A stretch of 64,000 nucleotides of DNA from an uncultured Draconibacterium sp. (GTDB lineage: Bacteria; Bacteroidota; Bacteroidia; Bacteroidales; Prolixibacteraceae), in the NCBI RefSeq assembly GCF_963674925.1, contig NZ_OY771649.1, positions 62,001 to 126,000 of the forward strand, in the 5' to 3' direction. Below, one piece after another: positions 1 through 7,799 of the stretch. Position 1 is the stretch's first letter, and the number at the start of each line of letters is the position of its first letter. Made by a program: the position numbers and the translations under genes. Under the pieces are notes generated by a model. That model was given only the letters and a program-made list of their open reading frames with translations, ran no database searches and was not told the origin of the DNA.

Positions 1-383
1 GAGAAATAGTACAGAAAAACCAGTCCGGCCATTAGCCACCATACCGAAAGATGTACTGTTTCAATTAATGGTGCATGCTGTGTTAAATCTGAGATGTAAT
101 AGGCATAGATAAAAACGGGTAACGAAAAAATAACATTGGTGGCACAATTCTTTTTTGCATTAAAAGTGCAAACTATTGCTAAAATTGAAACCGATAGAAG
201 AAGAAGATAACCCACCAGATCGTTTTTGGGGGCTGAAAGTATTAACTCCCGAGTGGTAAAAAATAGCGACAGTACACCTGCAACTCCCCAAAACAATAGA
301 AGCTGAAAAAGCTGCCTTTTTTCATTATCAGTTTTAGCAGCCCAGAATTTTTCTGCTAATATTTTATATATTCTTTTTAACAA
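1..383 (-). CDS. Partial hypothetical integral membrane protein (C-terminus outside window)
   Basis: An open frame on the minus strand runs off the left edge with no stop, giving about 127 residues. It begins with a basic amphipathic stretch (LLKRIYKILAEKFW) followed by three or four hydrophobic segments, for example LFQLLLFWGVAGVLSLFF and GYLLLLSVSILAIV, so it is very probably a membrane protein. There is no ATG in frame after an upstream stop; I chose the TTG at 383, which directly precedes the basic segment, but this start is uncertain. I do not recognise the family. It is divergent from pruA and separated from it by about 255 bp. Confidence 0.6.
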   Translation of the reverse strand, partial: MLKRIYKILAEKFWAAKTDNEKRQLFQLLLFWGVAGVLSLFFTTRELILSAPKNDLVGYLLLLSVSILAIVCTFNAKKNCATNVIFSLPVFIYAYYISDLTQHAPLIETVHLSVWWLMAGLVFLYYF

Positions 384-586
384 TAATGTAAAAATATTAA
401 AAAACAGGTACGTCCTGCCAAAACAAACGATTTTTCGGGGAAATATTGTCAAAATGGGAATCCGAAAACCTGATTTTTGTTTTGTTTTCGGTGTTCTTTC
501 TTCTAAATGTTTGGCTATAAGTAGGTTGATTTCTTCGGTATTTTTCGATCATGATTTTTGTTATGCTTTGAGAGAATGCGATTTTT

Positions 587-594
587 TAGTTTTG
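587..594 (+). promoter_or_regulatory. Bacteroidota -7 box upstream of pruA
   Basis: TAGTTTTG matches the Bacteroidota sigma-70 -7 consensus TAnnTTTG. A TTTG at 567-570 could be the -33 element, although the 16-bp spacer is shorter than the usual 19-21. Transcription would start near 599-601, giving a leader of about 40 nt before the ATG at 640. Confidence 0.5.
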
Positions 595-639
595 CATAAA
601 CAGATCAGAAGAATTACAAACGATAAATATTGAAGAATT

Positions 640-2277
640 ATGCCAAAAGGAATTTACAACGTTCCGGTTGCTAAAAACGAACCGGTTTTAAGTTATGCTC
701 CGGGATCTCCGGAAAGAGCAGAGCTGCAGGCTAAATTGCAGGAGTTGCGCTCGGAAGAACTCGATCAGCCAATGATTATTGGTGGAAAAGAAGTTTATAC
801 CGACAGAAAAGTAAGAATGTTTCCACCTCACGAAATTGCGCATACTTTAGGATATTATAACCAGGGCGATGCCAGCCACGTTGAAATGGCTATTGATGCT
901 GCTTTGGCAGCCAGAGAAGAATGGGCAAACCTGTCGTGGCAACACCGCGCTTCAATTTTCCTGAAAGCGGCCGATCTTTTGGCAGGCCCATATCGTGCAA
1001 AAATCAATGCTGCATCGATGTTGGGACAATCAAAAAATGCTTTCCAGGCAGAAATTGATGCGGCTTGCGAGTTCGCAGACTTTTTACGTTTTGGCGTTCA
1101 GGTAATGACTGAGATTTACAAAATCCAGCCCGAGTCGGCAAAAGGTATCTGGAACTATAACGAATATCGTCCGTTGGAAGGTTTTATTTATGCCTTAACA
1201 CCATTCAACTTTACATCAATCGCCGGAAACCTTCCTGCAGCACCTGCTATGATGGGTAATGTTGCTGTTTGGAAACCATCGAAAACTGCTGTTTATTCAG
1301 CTGGCGTAATCATGGAGATCTTTAAAGAAGCCGGTTTACCTGATGGTGTTATCAACCTGGTTTATGCTTCAGGTCCTGTTGCTGCCGATACTGTGCTTAC
1401 TCACCCTGATTTTGCCGGAATTCACTTCACCGGTTCAACAGCTGTATTCCAAAGCATATGGAAAACCATCGGCGAGAACATTTACAAATACAAATCATAT
1501 CCGCGTATTGTAGGTGAAACTGGTGGTAAAGACTTCATTTTTGCTGATCCTACAGCTAAAAAACGCGAACTGGCCATTGCAATGTTGCGTGGTGCTTTCG
1601 AATACCAGGGGCAAAAATGTTCTGCAGCTTCAAGATGTTACGTTCCTGCAAGTATCTGGCCGGAGGTAAAAGAGATTTTTGGAGCCGAACTGGCTACCGT
1701 AAAAATGGGACCGGTTGAAGATTTCACCAACTTCGTAAATGCCGTTATCGACGAATCGTCGTTTGATAAACTGAAAGGTTTTATCGATCGTGCAAAAGAA
1801 GACGAAGATGCAGAAGTTATCTTTGGCGGAAACTGTGATAAATCAGTTGGTTATTTTGTTGAGCCAACAGTTATTCTGGCTAAAAAACCAGATTACATTA
1901 CCATGAAAGAAGAGTTGTTTGGTCCGGTTCTTACTGTCTACGTTTACGAAGACGAAGATATGGATGCAACACTTGACCTTGTTGATACAACTTCGATTTA
2001 TGCACTTACTGGTGCTGTTTGGTCGCAAAGCCGTTACAACATTGAGAAGATTGCCAAACGTTTGGAGAACTGTGCCGGCAACTTCTACATTAACGACAAG
2101 CCAACAGGTGCTGTTGTTGGTCAGCAGCCATTTGGAGGCGCTCGTGGTTCGGGTACCGACGATAAAGCAGGTTCTATCTTCAATATGCTTCGTTGGACTG
2201 CAATCCGCACTATCAAAGAAAACTTTGTACCACCGGTAGATTATACTTATCCGAACTTTCAGCCGGATAATGAATAA
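640..2277 (+). CDS. pruA: L-glutamate gamma-semialdehyde dehydrogenase (P5C dehydrogenase)
   Basis: This enzyme oxidises glutamate-5-semialdehyde (from proline or ornithine/arginine breakdown) to glutamate with NAD+ in the cytoplasm. The 545-residue protein has the full aldehyde dehydrogenase layout: a Rossmann NAD-binding region with FTGST at 263-267, the general-base glutamate in GETGGKD (E293), and the catalytic cysteine in GQKCSAASR (C327). The C-terminal PFGGARGSGTDDKAG segment is characteristic of P5CDH rather than other ALDHs. The length matches stand-alone P5CDH enzymes; no proline dehydrogenase domain is fused. It appears monocistronic, with its own promoter and a downstream hairpin terminator. 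Confidence 0.95.
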   Translation: MPKGIYNVPVAKNEPVLSYAPGSPERAELQAKLQELRSEELDQPMIIGGKEVYTDRKVRMFPPHEIAHTLGYYNQGDASHVEMAIDAALAAREEWANLSWQHRASIFLKAADLLAGPYRAKINAASMLGQSKNAFQAEIDAACEFADFLRFGVQVMTEIYKIQPESAKGIWNYNEYRPLEGFIYALTPFNFTSIAGNLPAAPAMMGNVAVWKPSKTAVYSAGVIMEIFKEAGLPDGVINLVYASGPVAADTVLTHPDFAGIHFTGSTAVFQSIWKTIGENIYKYKSYPRIVGETGGKDFIFADPTAKKRELAIAMLRGAFEYQGQKCSAASRCYVPASIWPEVKEIFGAELATVKMGPVEDFTNFVNAVIDESSFDKLKGFIDRAKEDEDAEVIFGGNCDKSVGYFVEPTVILAKKPDYITMKEELFGPVLTVYVYEDEDMDATLDLVDTTSIYALTGAVWSQSRYNIEKIAKRLENCAGNFYINDKPTGAVVGQQPFGGARGSGTDDKAGSIFNMLRWTAIRTIKENFVPPVDYTYPNFQPDNE

Positions 2278-2339
2278 AATATTAAATACCTGAGTTACTT
2301 TAAGTTCAAAATCAGGTTATTAAGGTTATACTGTTGAAA

Positions 2340-2374
2340 AGGGGAATCGGAATTGTTCGGTTCCTCTTTTTTTT
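2340..2374 (+). terminator. Rho-independent terminator after pruA
   Basis: A 10-bp stem (AGGGGAATCG, 2340-2349, pairing with CGGTTCCTCT, 2358-2367, including two G-T pairs) with an 8-nt loop is followed by a run of T residues. It lies about 60 bp after the pruA stop. Confidence 0.7.
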
Positions 2375-2389
2375 GGTCGCGAAAGATTC

Positions 2390-2397
2390 TACTTTTG
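2390..2397 (+). promoter_or_regulatory. Putative -7 box for the DivIC-like gene
   Basis: TACTTTTG fits TAnnTTTG and lies 18 bp before the ATG at 2416, just after the pruA terminator. No well-spaced -33 TTTG is visible. Confidence 0.45.
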
Positions 2398-2415
2398 TAA
2401 CAACTTTTAAGGAAC

Positions 2416-2724
2416 ATGAACAAGGAAATATTTAAATCCGGAATTTTCAAAAGCATCGGTAATAAGTTTGTTATCGCCTTTATTCTTTTTGCTGTCTGGA
2501 TTATATTCTTTGATGAAAACAGCATTGTTTCTCATGTGAAAAGCAAGCGCCAGCTAAACGAGTTGAAACAACAAAAAGAGTATTACCAGGAACGTATTGC
2601 CTCCGACAGGCAAAAGCTTCAGGACCTGAATAAAGGAAAAGAAGAACTGGAAAAATTTGCCCGGGAACAGTACCAGATGTCGAAACCGGACGAGGATGTT
2701 TTTATTATTGTTGAAGAAGAGTAG
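2416..2724 (+). CDS. Septum formation initiator (FtsB/DivIC-like) family protein
   Basis: A 102-residue bitopic protein: a short cytoplasmic N-terminus, one membrane span at about residues 17-32 (FVIAFILFAVWIIFF), then a predicted coiled coil at about 42-80 rich in K, E and Q, and an acidic tail. The segment FAREQYQMSKPDEDVFII is typical of the Bacteroidota DivIC/FtsB family, where members bridge FtsL and FtsQ/DivIB in the divisome. The function is inferred from fold and family; no other division gene lies nearby. It has its own candidate promoter. Confidence 0.85.
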   Translation: MNKEIFKSGIFKSIGNKFVIAFILFAVWIIFFDENSIVSHVKSKRQLNELKQQKEYYQERIASDRQKLQDLNKGKEELEKFAREQYQMSKPDEDVFIIVEEE

Positions 2725-2809
2725 ATACGATTTTGGTAAACAATAATTTCCTGCGATTAGAACATTCTGTTAATAAATCCGTTACAAAGTAGTGTAAGAG
2801 AAACAGCTA

Positions 2810-2839
2810 TTTGATAGCCAATATAAATTTCTTATATTG
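2810..2839 (+). promoter_or_regulatory. Putative promoter of yqgE
   Basis: TTTG at 2810-2813 is separated by exactly 19 bp from TATATTG at 2833-2839, a close match to the Bacteroidota -33/-7 arrangement. The expected start site is within a few bases of the ATG at 2848, so the transcript may be leaderless or nearly so. Confidence 0.5.
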
Positions 2840-2847
2840 CTTCTAGA

Positions 2848-3438
2848 ATGAATGAGAATCTTGACATATTCAGAATAAAATCGAACAACGTTGCACCACA
2901 AAAGGGACGAATATTGATTGCTGAACCATTTTTGGCCGGTAATTATTTCAACCGTTCTGTGGTATTTTTAGTTGCCTACAGCAAAAAAGGCGCGGTGGGT
3001 TTTATTTTGAATAAAAAGGTAGATTTTCCTGTGCAAGATGCTTTCCCTGACTTTCCTGATTTTAATGCCGATGTTTATTTAGGTGGTCCGGTTTCTACCG
3101 ATTCAGTTTATTTTATACATAAACTGGGCGATAAGCTGCCCGGCAGTATTCATGTGTTGGGCGACTTGTATTGGGGAGGCGATTTTGAGGTGTTAAAGAG
3201 AGACATTCGCAGCGGAAAAATAAATACTTCAGATATCCGGTTTTTCCTTGGCTATTCAGGCTGGGATGGTGGTCAGTTAGAAGCTGAATTAAAGGAAGAT
3301 TCATGGCTGGTAACCGATGTCGATCAGAACGAAGTAATGAAAGATTTGAGTGAATCTTCGTGGTTCGATTTTGTGAAAAAAGCCGGTAACCGTTATTCGG
3401 TGTGGGAAAATTTTCCTGAGAATCCCGCGCTTAACTAA
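2848..3438 (+). CDS. YqgE/AlgH family protein
   Basis: A 196-residue cytoplasmic protein of the YqgE/AlgH (DUF179) family. Visible family motifs are GRILIAEP (20-27), GFILNK (51-56), LGGPV (78-82) and GYSGWDGGQLE (135-145). The molecular role of the family is unsettled; AlgH was first linked to alginate regulation in Pseudomonas. Length is normal for the family. It converges on the aminotransferase gene with only 6 bp between the two stop codons, and no terminator hairpin is visible in that gap. Confidence 0.9.
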   Translation: MNENLDIFRIKSNNVAPQKGRILIAEPFLAGNYFNRSVVFLVAYSKKGAVGFILNKKVDFPVQDAFPDFPDFNADVYLGGPVSTDSVYFIHKLGDKLPGSIHVLGDLYWGGDFEVLKRDIRSGKINTSDIRFFLGYSGWDGGQLEAELKEDSWLVTDVDQNEVMKDLSESSWFDFVKKAGNRYSVWENFPENPALN

Positions 3439-3444
3439 ACACTT

Positions 3445-4281
3445 TCATTTCTGATTTTCAGTTTTCCTTTTTAGAAATTGATTTAAAGCAGCATAAATCC
3501 GGTCGGTGTATTGATGCACGTATCTGCGGTTCTCAAATCCCAAAACCCATTGTATTCCTTTCATTTCAGAGGCAAAGAATATTTCATCCATTTGCAGCAG
3601 GTGTTTGCTTTCCAAATCATCGGTTTCTACCACTTTTATGTTTATTTCATTCGCAAATCGAATAATTTCCGCACGAATTACATCGGTGTAGCAACCCGTT
3701 TTTATTGACGGCGTATAAAGTACATTCTCTTTCACCATAAAAATATTGGCAGCGATGCCTTCGCAAATCACATGCTTTTCATTTAGAATAACTGCTGCAG
3801 GATTTGTGTTATCCATAAATTCTGCACCGACCTGTTTCCAAAATGTTGATTTACCAAATCGCGAGTTGTTGTTTTGCGAATGACTTAACAATTTCATTTC
3901 TGAAATATCGATAAGAAATCCTTGCGCATTTATTTGGAAATCGAAATCTTCGAAAGCTTTACAGGTAACCAGGTACTCCATTTTTTCTTCAGCGATAAAG
4001 AACTGAAATGTAATAAGGCCTGTTCGGAAGAAACGGTTCTTATTCAGCATCCGTTTTAGCAGTCTGAACAATTCCCGACGGTTTTTAAACAGATTTGGAA
4101 GATCCTGACCAAGTATTTTTAGTTCGATTTCCAGAATATCGATGTTTTCGTCGAGCAGCGGAATGCCGCCAAAACCAAACCAAATGTTGTGTTTATACAC
4201 ATCGGGCGTGTTTAACAGAAAAGGAGTAAGGTTGACTTCAGTTTCTTTTAGAATGTGACTATTTGCCAGCAGGTAGGCCAT
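3445..4281 (-). CDS. Aminotransferase class IV family protein
   Basis: A 278-residue PLP fold-type IV protein related to D-alanine/branched-chain aminotransferases and aminodeoxychorismate lyase. The best family signature is CEGIAANIFMVKENVLYTPS (173-192), matching the E-x-x-x-x-N-(I/L)-F core that contacts the cofactor, followed by GCYTDVIRAEII. The Schiff-base lysine is not where I would expect it: a mental alignment on the downstream ILN segment puts R141 or K144 of SRFGKSTFWK there. The substrate is therefore not assignable. It is the last gene of a compact operon behind amn, holA and the rhomboid protease, 3 bp from the latter. Confidence 0.8.
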   Translation of the reverse strand: MAYLLANSHILKETEVNLTPFLLNTPDVYKHNIWFGFGGIPLLDENIDILEIELKILGQDLPNLFKNRRELFRLLKRMLNKNRFFRTGLITFQFFIAEEKMEYLVTCKAFEDFDFQINAQGFLIDISEMKLLSHSQNNNSRFGKSTFWKQVGAEFMDNTNPAAVILNEKHVICEGIAANIFMVKENVLYTPSIKTGCYTDVIRAEIIRFANEINIKVVETDDLESKHLLQMDEIFFASEMKGIQWVLGFENRRYVHQYTDRIYAALNQFLKRKTENQK

Positions 4282-4284
4282 AAA

Positions 4285-4896
4285 CTACAGGAACGAAAAC
4301 AAATTGTCGATAAAGCGGGTGAATAAATCGGGCTTTAACAAAATTGGAAAAATAAAACCGAAAACGGCTCCTAAAAAGTGAGCATCATGAGCAACATTGT
4401 CCGATTGTCGTTTACTCATTTGGTAGGAGTAAAAAAGGTACCCGGCGGCAAACAGAATACCCGGAATAGGAATAACTGCAAATAAATACAAGGGCTCCCA
4501 GGGCTGGAAAAATATAGTTGCAAACAACACCGCAGAAACAGCACCCGAAGCGCCAACTGCGTTGTAGTAATAGTTGTTTTTATGTTTTATCAGGCTCCAG
4601 ATATTGGAGGCCAGAATCCCGCCGAAATACAGAAGTAAAAAATAGGCTGTTGCTTTATTGCCAAAATAATGGTCGAAGTAAACCACGGTATTTCGTCCGA
4701 AAAAATAGAGCACCAGCATGTTTACCCACAAATGCGACCAGTTGGCATGAACAAAGGCGTGGCTCACTAAACGATAGTATTCGTTACGGTGGATAATTTG
4801 CGCCGCATTAAATTGCAACTTTGCCGATAACTCGCGGTTTTGAAAGGCAATGTATGAAATAACGGCAGTTACGCCGATGATGAACCAAACTATCAT
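4285..4896 (-). CDS. Rhomboid family intramembrane serine protease
   Basis: A 203-residue polytopic membrane protein with the catalytic serine in GASG (S117) and the catalytic histidine in AHFLGAVFG (H173). The HxxxxHxxxN-like motif HANWSHLWVN at 50-59 in an early helix is also present. Rhomboids cleave transmembrane substrates within the bilayer; the substrate here is unknown. The start codon overlaps the holA stop, so the two genes are translationally coupled. The length is that of the minimal six-helix bacterial form without extra domains. Confidence 0.92.
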   Translation of the reverse strand: MIVWFIIGVTAVISYIAFQNRELSAKLQFNAAQIIHRNEYYRLVSHAFVHANWSHLWVNMLVLYFFGRNTVVYFDHYFGNKATAYFLLLYFGGILASNIWSLIKHKNNYYYNAVGASGAVSAVLFATIFFQPWEPLYLFAVIPIPGILFAAGYLFYSYQMSKRQSDNVAHDAHFLGAVFGFIFPILLKPDLFTRFIDNLFSFL

Positions 4897-5897
4897 TAGT
4901 GTAAAATTTTATAAATCATTTCTTTTTGCAAGTCTCCGGTTTCAACCATTGTTGATACGTTAAAACCCTTACTTTTCATGTCGTATTCACGCAAAATACC
5001 CATTATTTCGTAAAGCTTGGTTGGAGAGTAGCGCTTGGCTGCTGAAACGTACTCTTTTACAAAAAATGGATGAACGCGAAGTTCGGCAGCAACATTTCGT
5101 TCCGATTTGTCTTTTAGGAAATGATAGGTAAACAGTTTTGAAAAGTAGAAATACAGCCCGGCAACGGTTTTCTGTATCGGATTTAATGTTGGGTTAGATC
5201 CAAAATAATTGATGATACGATTAGCTTTTAGCACATTCTTTTCTCCCAATGCATTCTGAAGCTCAAGAATGTTAAACTCTTTGCTCAGCCCGATATTCTT
5301 CTCAATATGTTCGGGAGTGATTTTGGTGGTGTCTTTTACTGCAATTACCAGTTTGTTTAATTCGTTGGCAATTTTGCTTAAATCCGTTCCCAAATACGAA
5401 GTGAGCAATAAAGCGGCTTGCGGCGTTATGGTGTAATTGTGGGTTCTCAAAAAACCATCGATCCAGCCCGGAATTTTGTTTTCGTACAATTTCTTTGAGG
5501 TAAATAGTACGCCGTTCTTTTTAATGGCTTTGGCCAGTTTTGTTCTCGAATCGAGGTTTTTATACTTATAAGCCAACACCAAAATAGTTGAAGCCAGCGG
5601 CTTTTCTGCATACGAAGTAAGCGTGTCGATTTTGCTCAGGCTTTGCGCTTCTTTCACAATAATCACCTGTTTGCTGGCCATCATCGGGAAGCGGAACGAT
5701 GCTTCTACTATGGTAACCGGATCCGAATCTTTTCCATAAAATATGGTTTGGTTAAATCCTTTTTCAGCATCAGTCAGCACATTGTCTTCAATATAATCCG
5801 ATAGCTCATCGATAAAATAAGCTTCTTCACCCTGAAGCAAATAAATAGGATGGTAGATGCCTTTTTTCAGGTTTTGCAGTATGTCGCTATAATCCAT
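4896..5897 (-). CDS. holA: DNA polymerase III subunit delta
   Basis: A 333-residue protein matching the clamp-loader delta subunit, which opens the beta sliding clamp. The N-terminal IYLLQGEEAYFIDELSDYI segment (about 18-35) is the typical degenerate P-loop region, followed by an AAA-like domain and a helical C-terminal collar domain. It sits 1 bp after amn and overlaps the rhomboid gene, so it is in the middle of a four-gene operon. No anomaly was noticed. Confidence 0.92.
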   Translation of the reverse strand: MDYSDILQNLKKGIYHPIYLLQGEEAYFIDELSDYIEDNVLTDAEKGFNQTIFYGKDSDPVTIVEASFRFPMMASKQVIIVKEAQSLSKIDTLTSYAEKPLASTILVLAYKYKNLDSRTKLAKAIKKNGVLFTSKKLYENKIPGWIDGFLRTHNYTITPQAALLLTSYLGTDLSKIANELNKLVIAVKDTTKITPEHIEKNIGLSKEFNILELQNALGEKNVLKANRIINYFGSNPTLNPIQKTVAGLYFYFSKLFTYHFLKDKSERNVAAELRVHPFFVKEYVSAAKRYSPTKLYEIMGILREYDMKSKGFNVSTMVETGDLQKEMIYKILH

Positions 5898-5898
5898 T

Positions 5899-6669
5899 TT
5901 AAAATCGTAAATGTTTTACAGAAAGTCCGTGGTTTTTAATTTCCAGCAAGGCATCAATACCGGCCTGAATATGCCTTTCCACATAGGAGGAAGAAACATA
6001 TTGATCGCTTTTGTCGGTTTTTACGCCGGTAGAGATCATGGGCTGATCGGATACCAGTAACAAAACTCCGGTAGGTATTTGGTTGGCAAAACCAACGGTA
6101 AACAGGGTTGCTGTTTCCATGTCGATGGCCATTGCCCTTGTTTTTTTGAGGTATTTTTTAAACCGGTTGTCGAACTCCCAAACCCTGCGGTTGGTGGTTA
6201 ACACCACGCCTGTCCAGTAATCCTGCTCTGAATTTCGGAGAATATGCGAAACCGCACGTTGTAGGTTAAATGCAGGTAATGCAGGTACTTCCGGTGGCAG
6301 ATAATCTGCCGATGTTCCGTCGCCACGGATGGCAGCAATGGGAAGGATAAAATCTCCCAACTGATTTTTCTTTTTTAAACCACCACATTTTCCCAGAAAC
6401 AAAACAGCTTTTGGGTGAATTGCACTAAGTAAGTCCATCACGGTGGCCGCGTTAGGGCTTCCCATTCCAAAGTTGATCATGGTAATGCCTTCGGCAGTTG
6501 CATTGGGCATATTTTTATCAGTCCCTTCAACCGGAACCTCAAATTTACGTGCAAAGCGATCCACGTAATCCTGAAAATTAGTGAGCAAAATATACTGGCC
6601 AATTTCGTCTAGTTTTTTGCCGGTATATCGCGGTAGCCAGTTGTCAACAATTTCTTTTTTCGTCTTCAT
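5899..6669 (-). CDS. amn: AMP nucleosidase
   Basis: A roughly 256-residue cytoplasmic enzyme that hydrolyses AMP to adenine and ribose-5-phosphate. It has the nucleoside-phosphorylase fold: FLGKCGGL at about residues 91-98, a GDFILPIAAIRGDGTS segment, and AIDMETATLF at about 181-190, where the Met-Glu pair binds ribose. I chose the ATG at 6669 (MKTKKEIVDNW), because the longer frame to 6696 adds nine residues not expected in the family and lies closer to the promoter. The length corresponds to the short Bacteroidota form lacking the N-terminal regulatory domain of the E. coli enzyme. First gene of the amn-holA-rhomboid-aminotransferase operon. Confidence 0.9.
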   Translation of the reverse strand: MKTKKEIVDNWLPRYTGKKLDEIGQYILLTNFQDYVDRFARKFEVPVEGTDKNMPNATAEGITMINFGMGSPNAATVMDLLSAIHPKAVLFLGKCGGLKKKNQLGDFILPIAAIRGDGTSADYLPPEVPALPAFNLQRAVSHILRNSEQDYWTGVVLTTNRRVWEFDNRFKKYLKKTRAMAIDMETATLFTVGFANQIPTGVLLLVSDQPMISTGVKTDKSDQYVSSSYVERHIQAGIDALLEIKNHGLSVKHLRF

Positions 6670-6726
6670 AAGCTGAATTATTCTACCTTTGAACAAATAG
6701 GAATTCCTTTGGTTTTAAGGCGAACA

Positions 6727-6734
6727 CAAATGTA
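6727..6734 (-). promoter_or_regulatory. Putative -7 box for the amn operon
   Basis: On the minus strand TACATTTG matches TAnnTTTG, about 58 bp before the amn ATG, in the divergent spacer shared with the HsdR N-terminal-like gene. Confidence 0.45.
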
Positions 6735-6785
6735 CATTTTTAGAGCTCGCCAGCCAAGTTCATTTAATAAGTTATTAAGAAGATT

Positions 6786-7226
6786 ATGTACAAACTGAAT
6801 TTGCCGGAATATACTTTCCGAACAAAAACAGAAAATGGTAAAACCTTGATATTTGATTTGATACGGAAAAAATTTGTGGTGTTGACGCCGGAAGAGTGGG
6901 TACGCCAGAATTTTATTCAATATTTGATACAGGAACGAAATTATCCGCAGAATTTGATGGCTGTGGAAAAGCAAATTAAGGTAAACCAGCAACAACGCCG
7001 TTTCGATTTGCTTGTTTATCAACGTAACGGAAATCCACACCTGATTGCTGAATTTAAGGCTCCTAACGTAAAAATTACGCAGAATGCTTTTGATCAGGTG
7101 GTACGTTATAACATGGCTTTACGCGTTGAGAGGGTAGTGGTGTCGAACGGAATGCAGCATTTCGCTTGCGAGATCGACTACGAAAAGAACAGCTATTCTT
7201 TTTTGAAAGAAATACCAACATTTTAA
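6786..7226 (+). CDS. Type I restriction R-protein N-terminal-like (PD-(D/E)XK fold) protein
   Basis: A 146-residue protein resembling the isolated nuclease domain found at the N-terminus of type I restriction HsdR subunits (HSDR_N_2-like). The PD-(D/E)XK core is readable: RRFDLLVY with D74, then LIAEFKAP with E89 and K91, so the metal-binding triad looks intact. There is no helicase, methyltransferase or specificity subunit nearby, so it is not a complete restriction system. Stand-alone copies recur in Bacteroidota with unknown role, perhaps in nucleic acid repair. It stands alone between divergent amn and a convergent GNAT gene. Confidence 0.8.
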   Translation: MYKLNLPEYTFRTKTENGKTLIFDLIRKKFVVLTPEEWVRQNFIQYLIQERNYPQNLMAVEKQIKVNQQQRRFDLLVYQRNGNPHLIAEFKAPNVKITQNAFDQVVRYNMALRVERVVVSNGMQHFACEIDYEKNSYSFLKEIPTF

Positions 7227-7253
7227 CAATAACCTTTTCCGGACTGATCCATT

Positions 7254-7781
7254 TTAACCCAAAAACTTTTGATAAAAAAGCTCATCTTTCCAGCCGGAGA
7301 AAGTTTTAATCCAGTCTTTTTTGATGCCGCTTCGTGTAAATCCTGCTTTTTCGAACAACTGTATGCTTCCCCAATTATCGGAAGTGATGTTGGCGTACAA
7401 TTGTCTTAATCCCAGAAATTCAAACGAATAGTTGGATAAGGCTTCCAATGCATCGCTGGCGTATCCTTTTTTGCGGTCATCGCTTTTGTGTATCAGAATA
7501 CCAACTCCTGCCCGCATGTGAAAGGGCTCAAAGTCAAATAAATCAATGGCTCCAACAGGTTTGCTTTCGATGGTCTCGATTACCAGTCGAAGTTGTTTGG
7601 TTTCATAAATATCTTTTGCCGATTCCAAGAGGTATTGGGCAAGAATGTGTTTCGAGAATGGAGTTTTGGTGTTGCTCACTTCCCAAATCTCGGTGTTGTT
7701 TTCCCATTGGTACAACAGGTCTATGTCCTCCGGTTCAAGGGGCCGGAGAACTATTTTTCCAAAACTTAGCTTTTCTTTCAT
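7254..7781 (-). CDS. GNAT family N-acetyltransferase
   Basis: A 175-residue protein of the RimJ/RimL/SpeG-type acetyltransferase family. Landmarks are LRPLEPEDIDLLYQW (12-26), the acetyl-CoA pyrophosphate loop RKKGYA (103-108) and SIQLFEKAGF (139-148). The closest flavour is spermidine or diamine N-acetyltransferase-like, but the acceptor cannot be assigned. It lies 18 bp downstream of the large GT2 gene in the same direction, so they may be cotranscribed. Confidence 0.88.
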   Translation of the reverse strand: MKEKLSFGKIVLRPLEPEDIDLLYQWENNTEIWEVSNTKTPFSKHILAQYLLESAKDIYETKQLRLVIETIESKPVGAIDLFDFEPFHMRAGVGILIHKSDDRKKGYASDALEALSNYSFEFLGLRQLYANITSDNWGSIQLFEKAGFTRSGIKKDWIKTFSGWKDELFYQKFLG

Positions 7782-7799
7782 CTATTTAGCTTTTTATGA

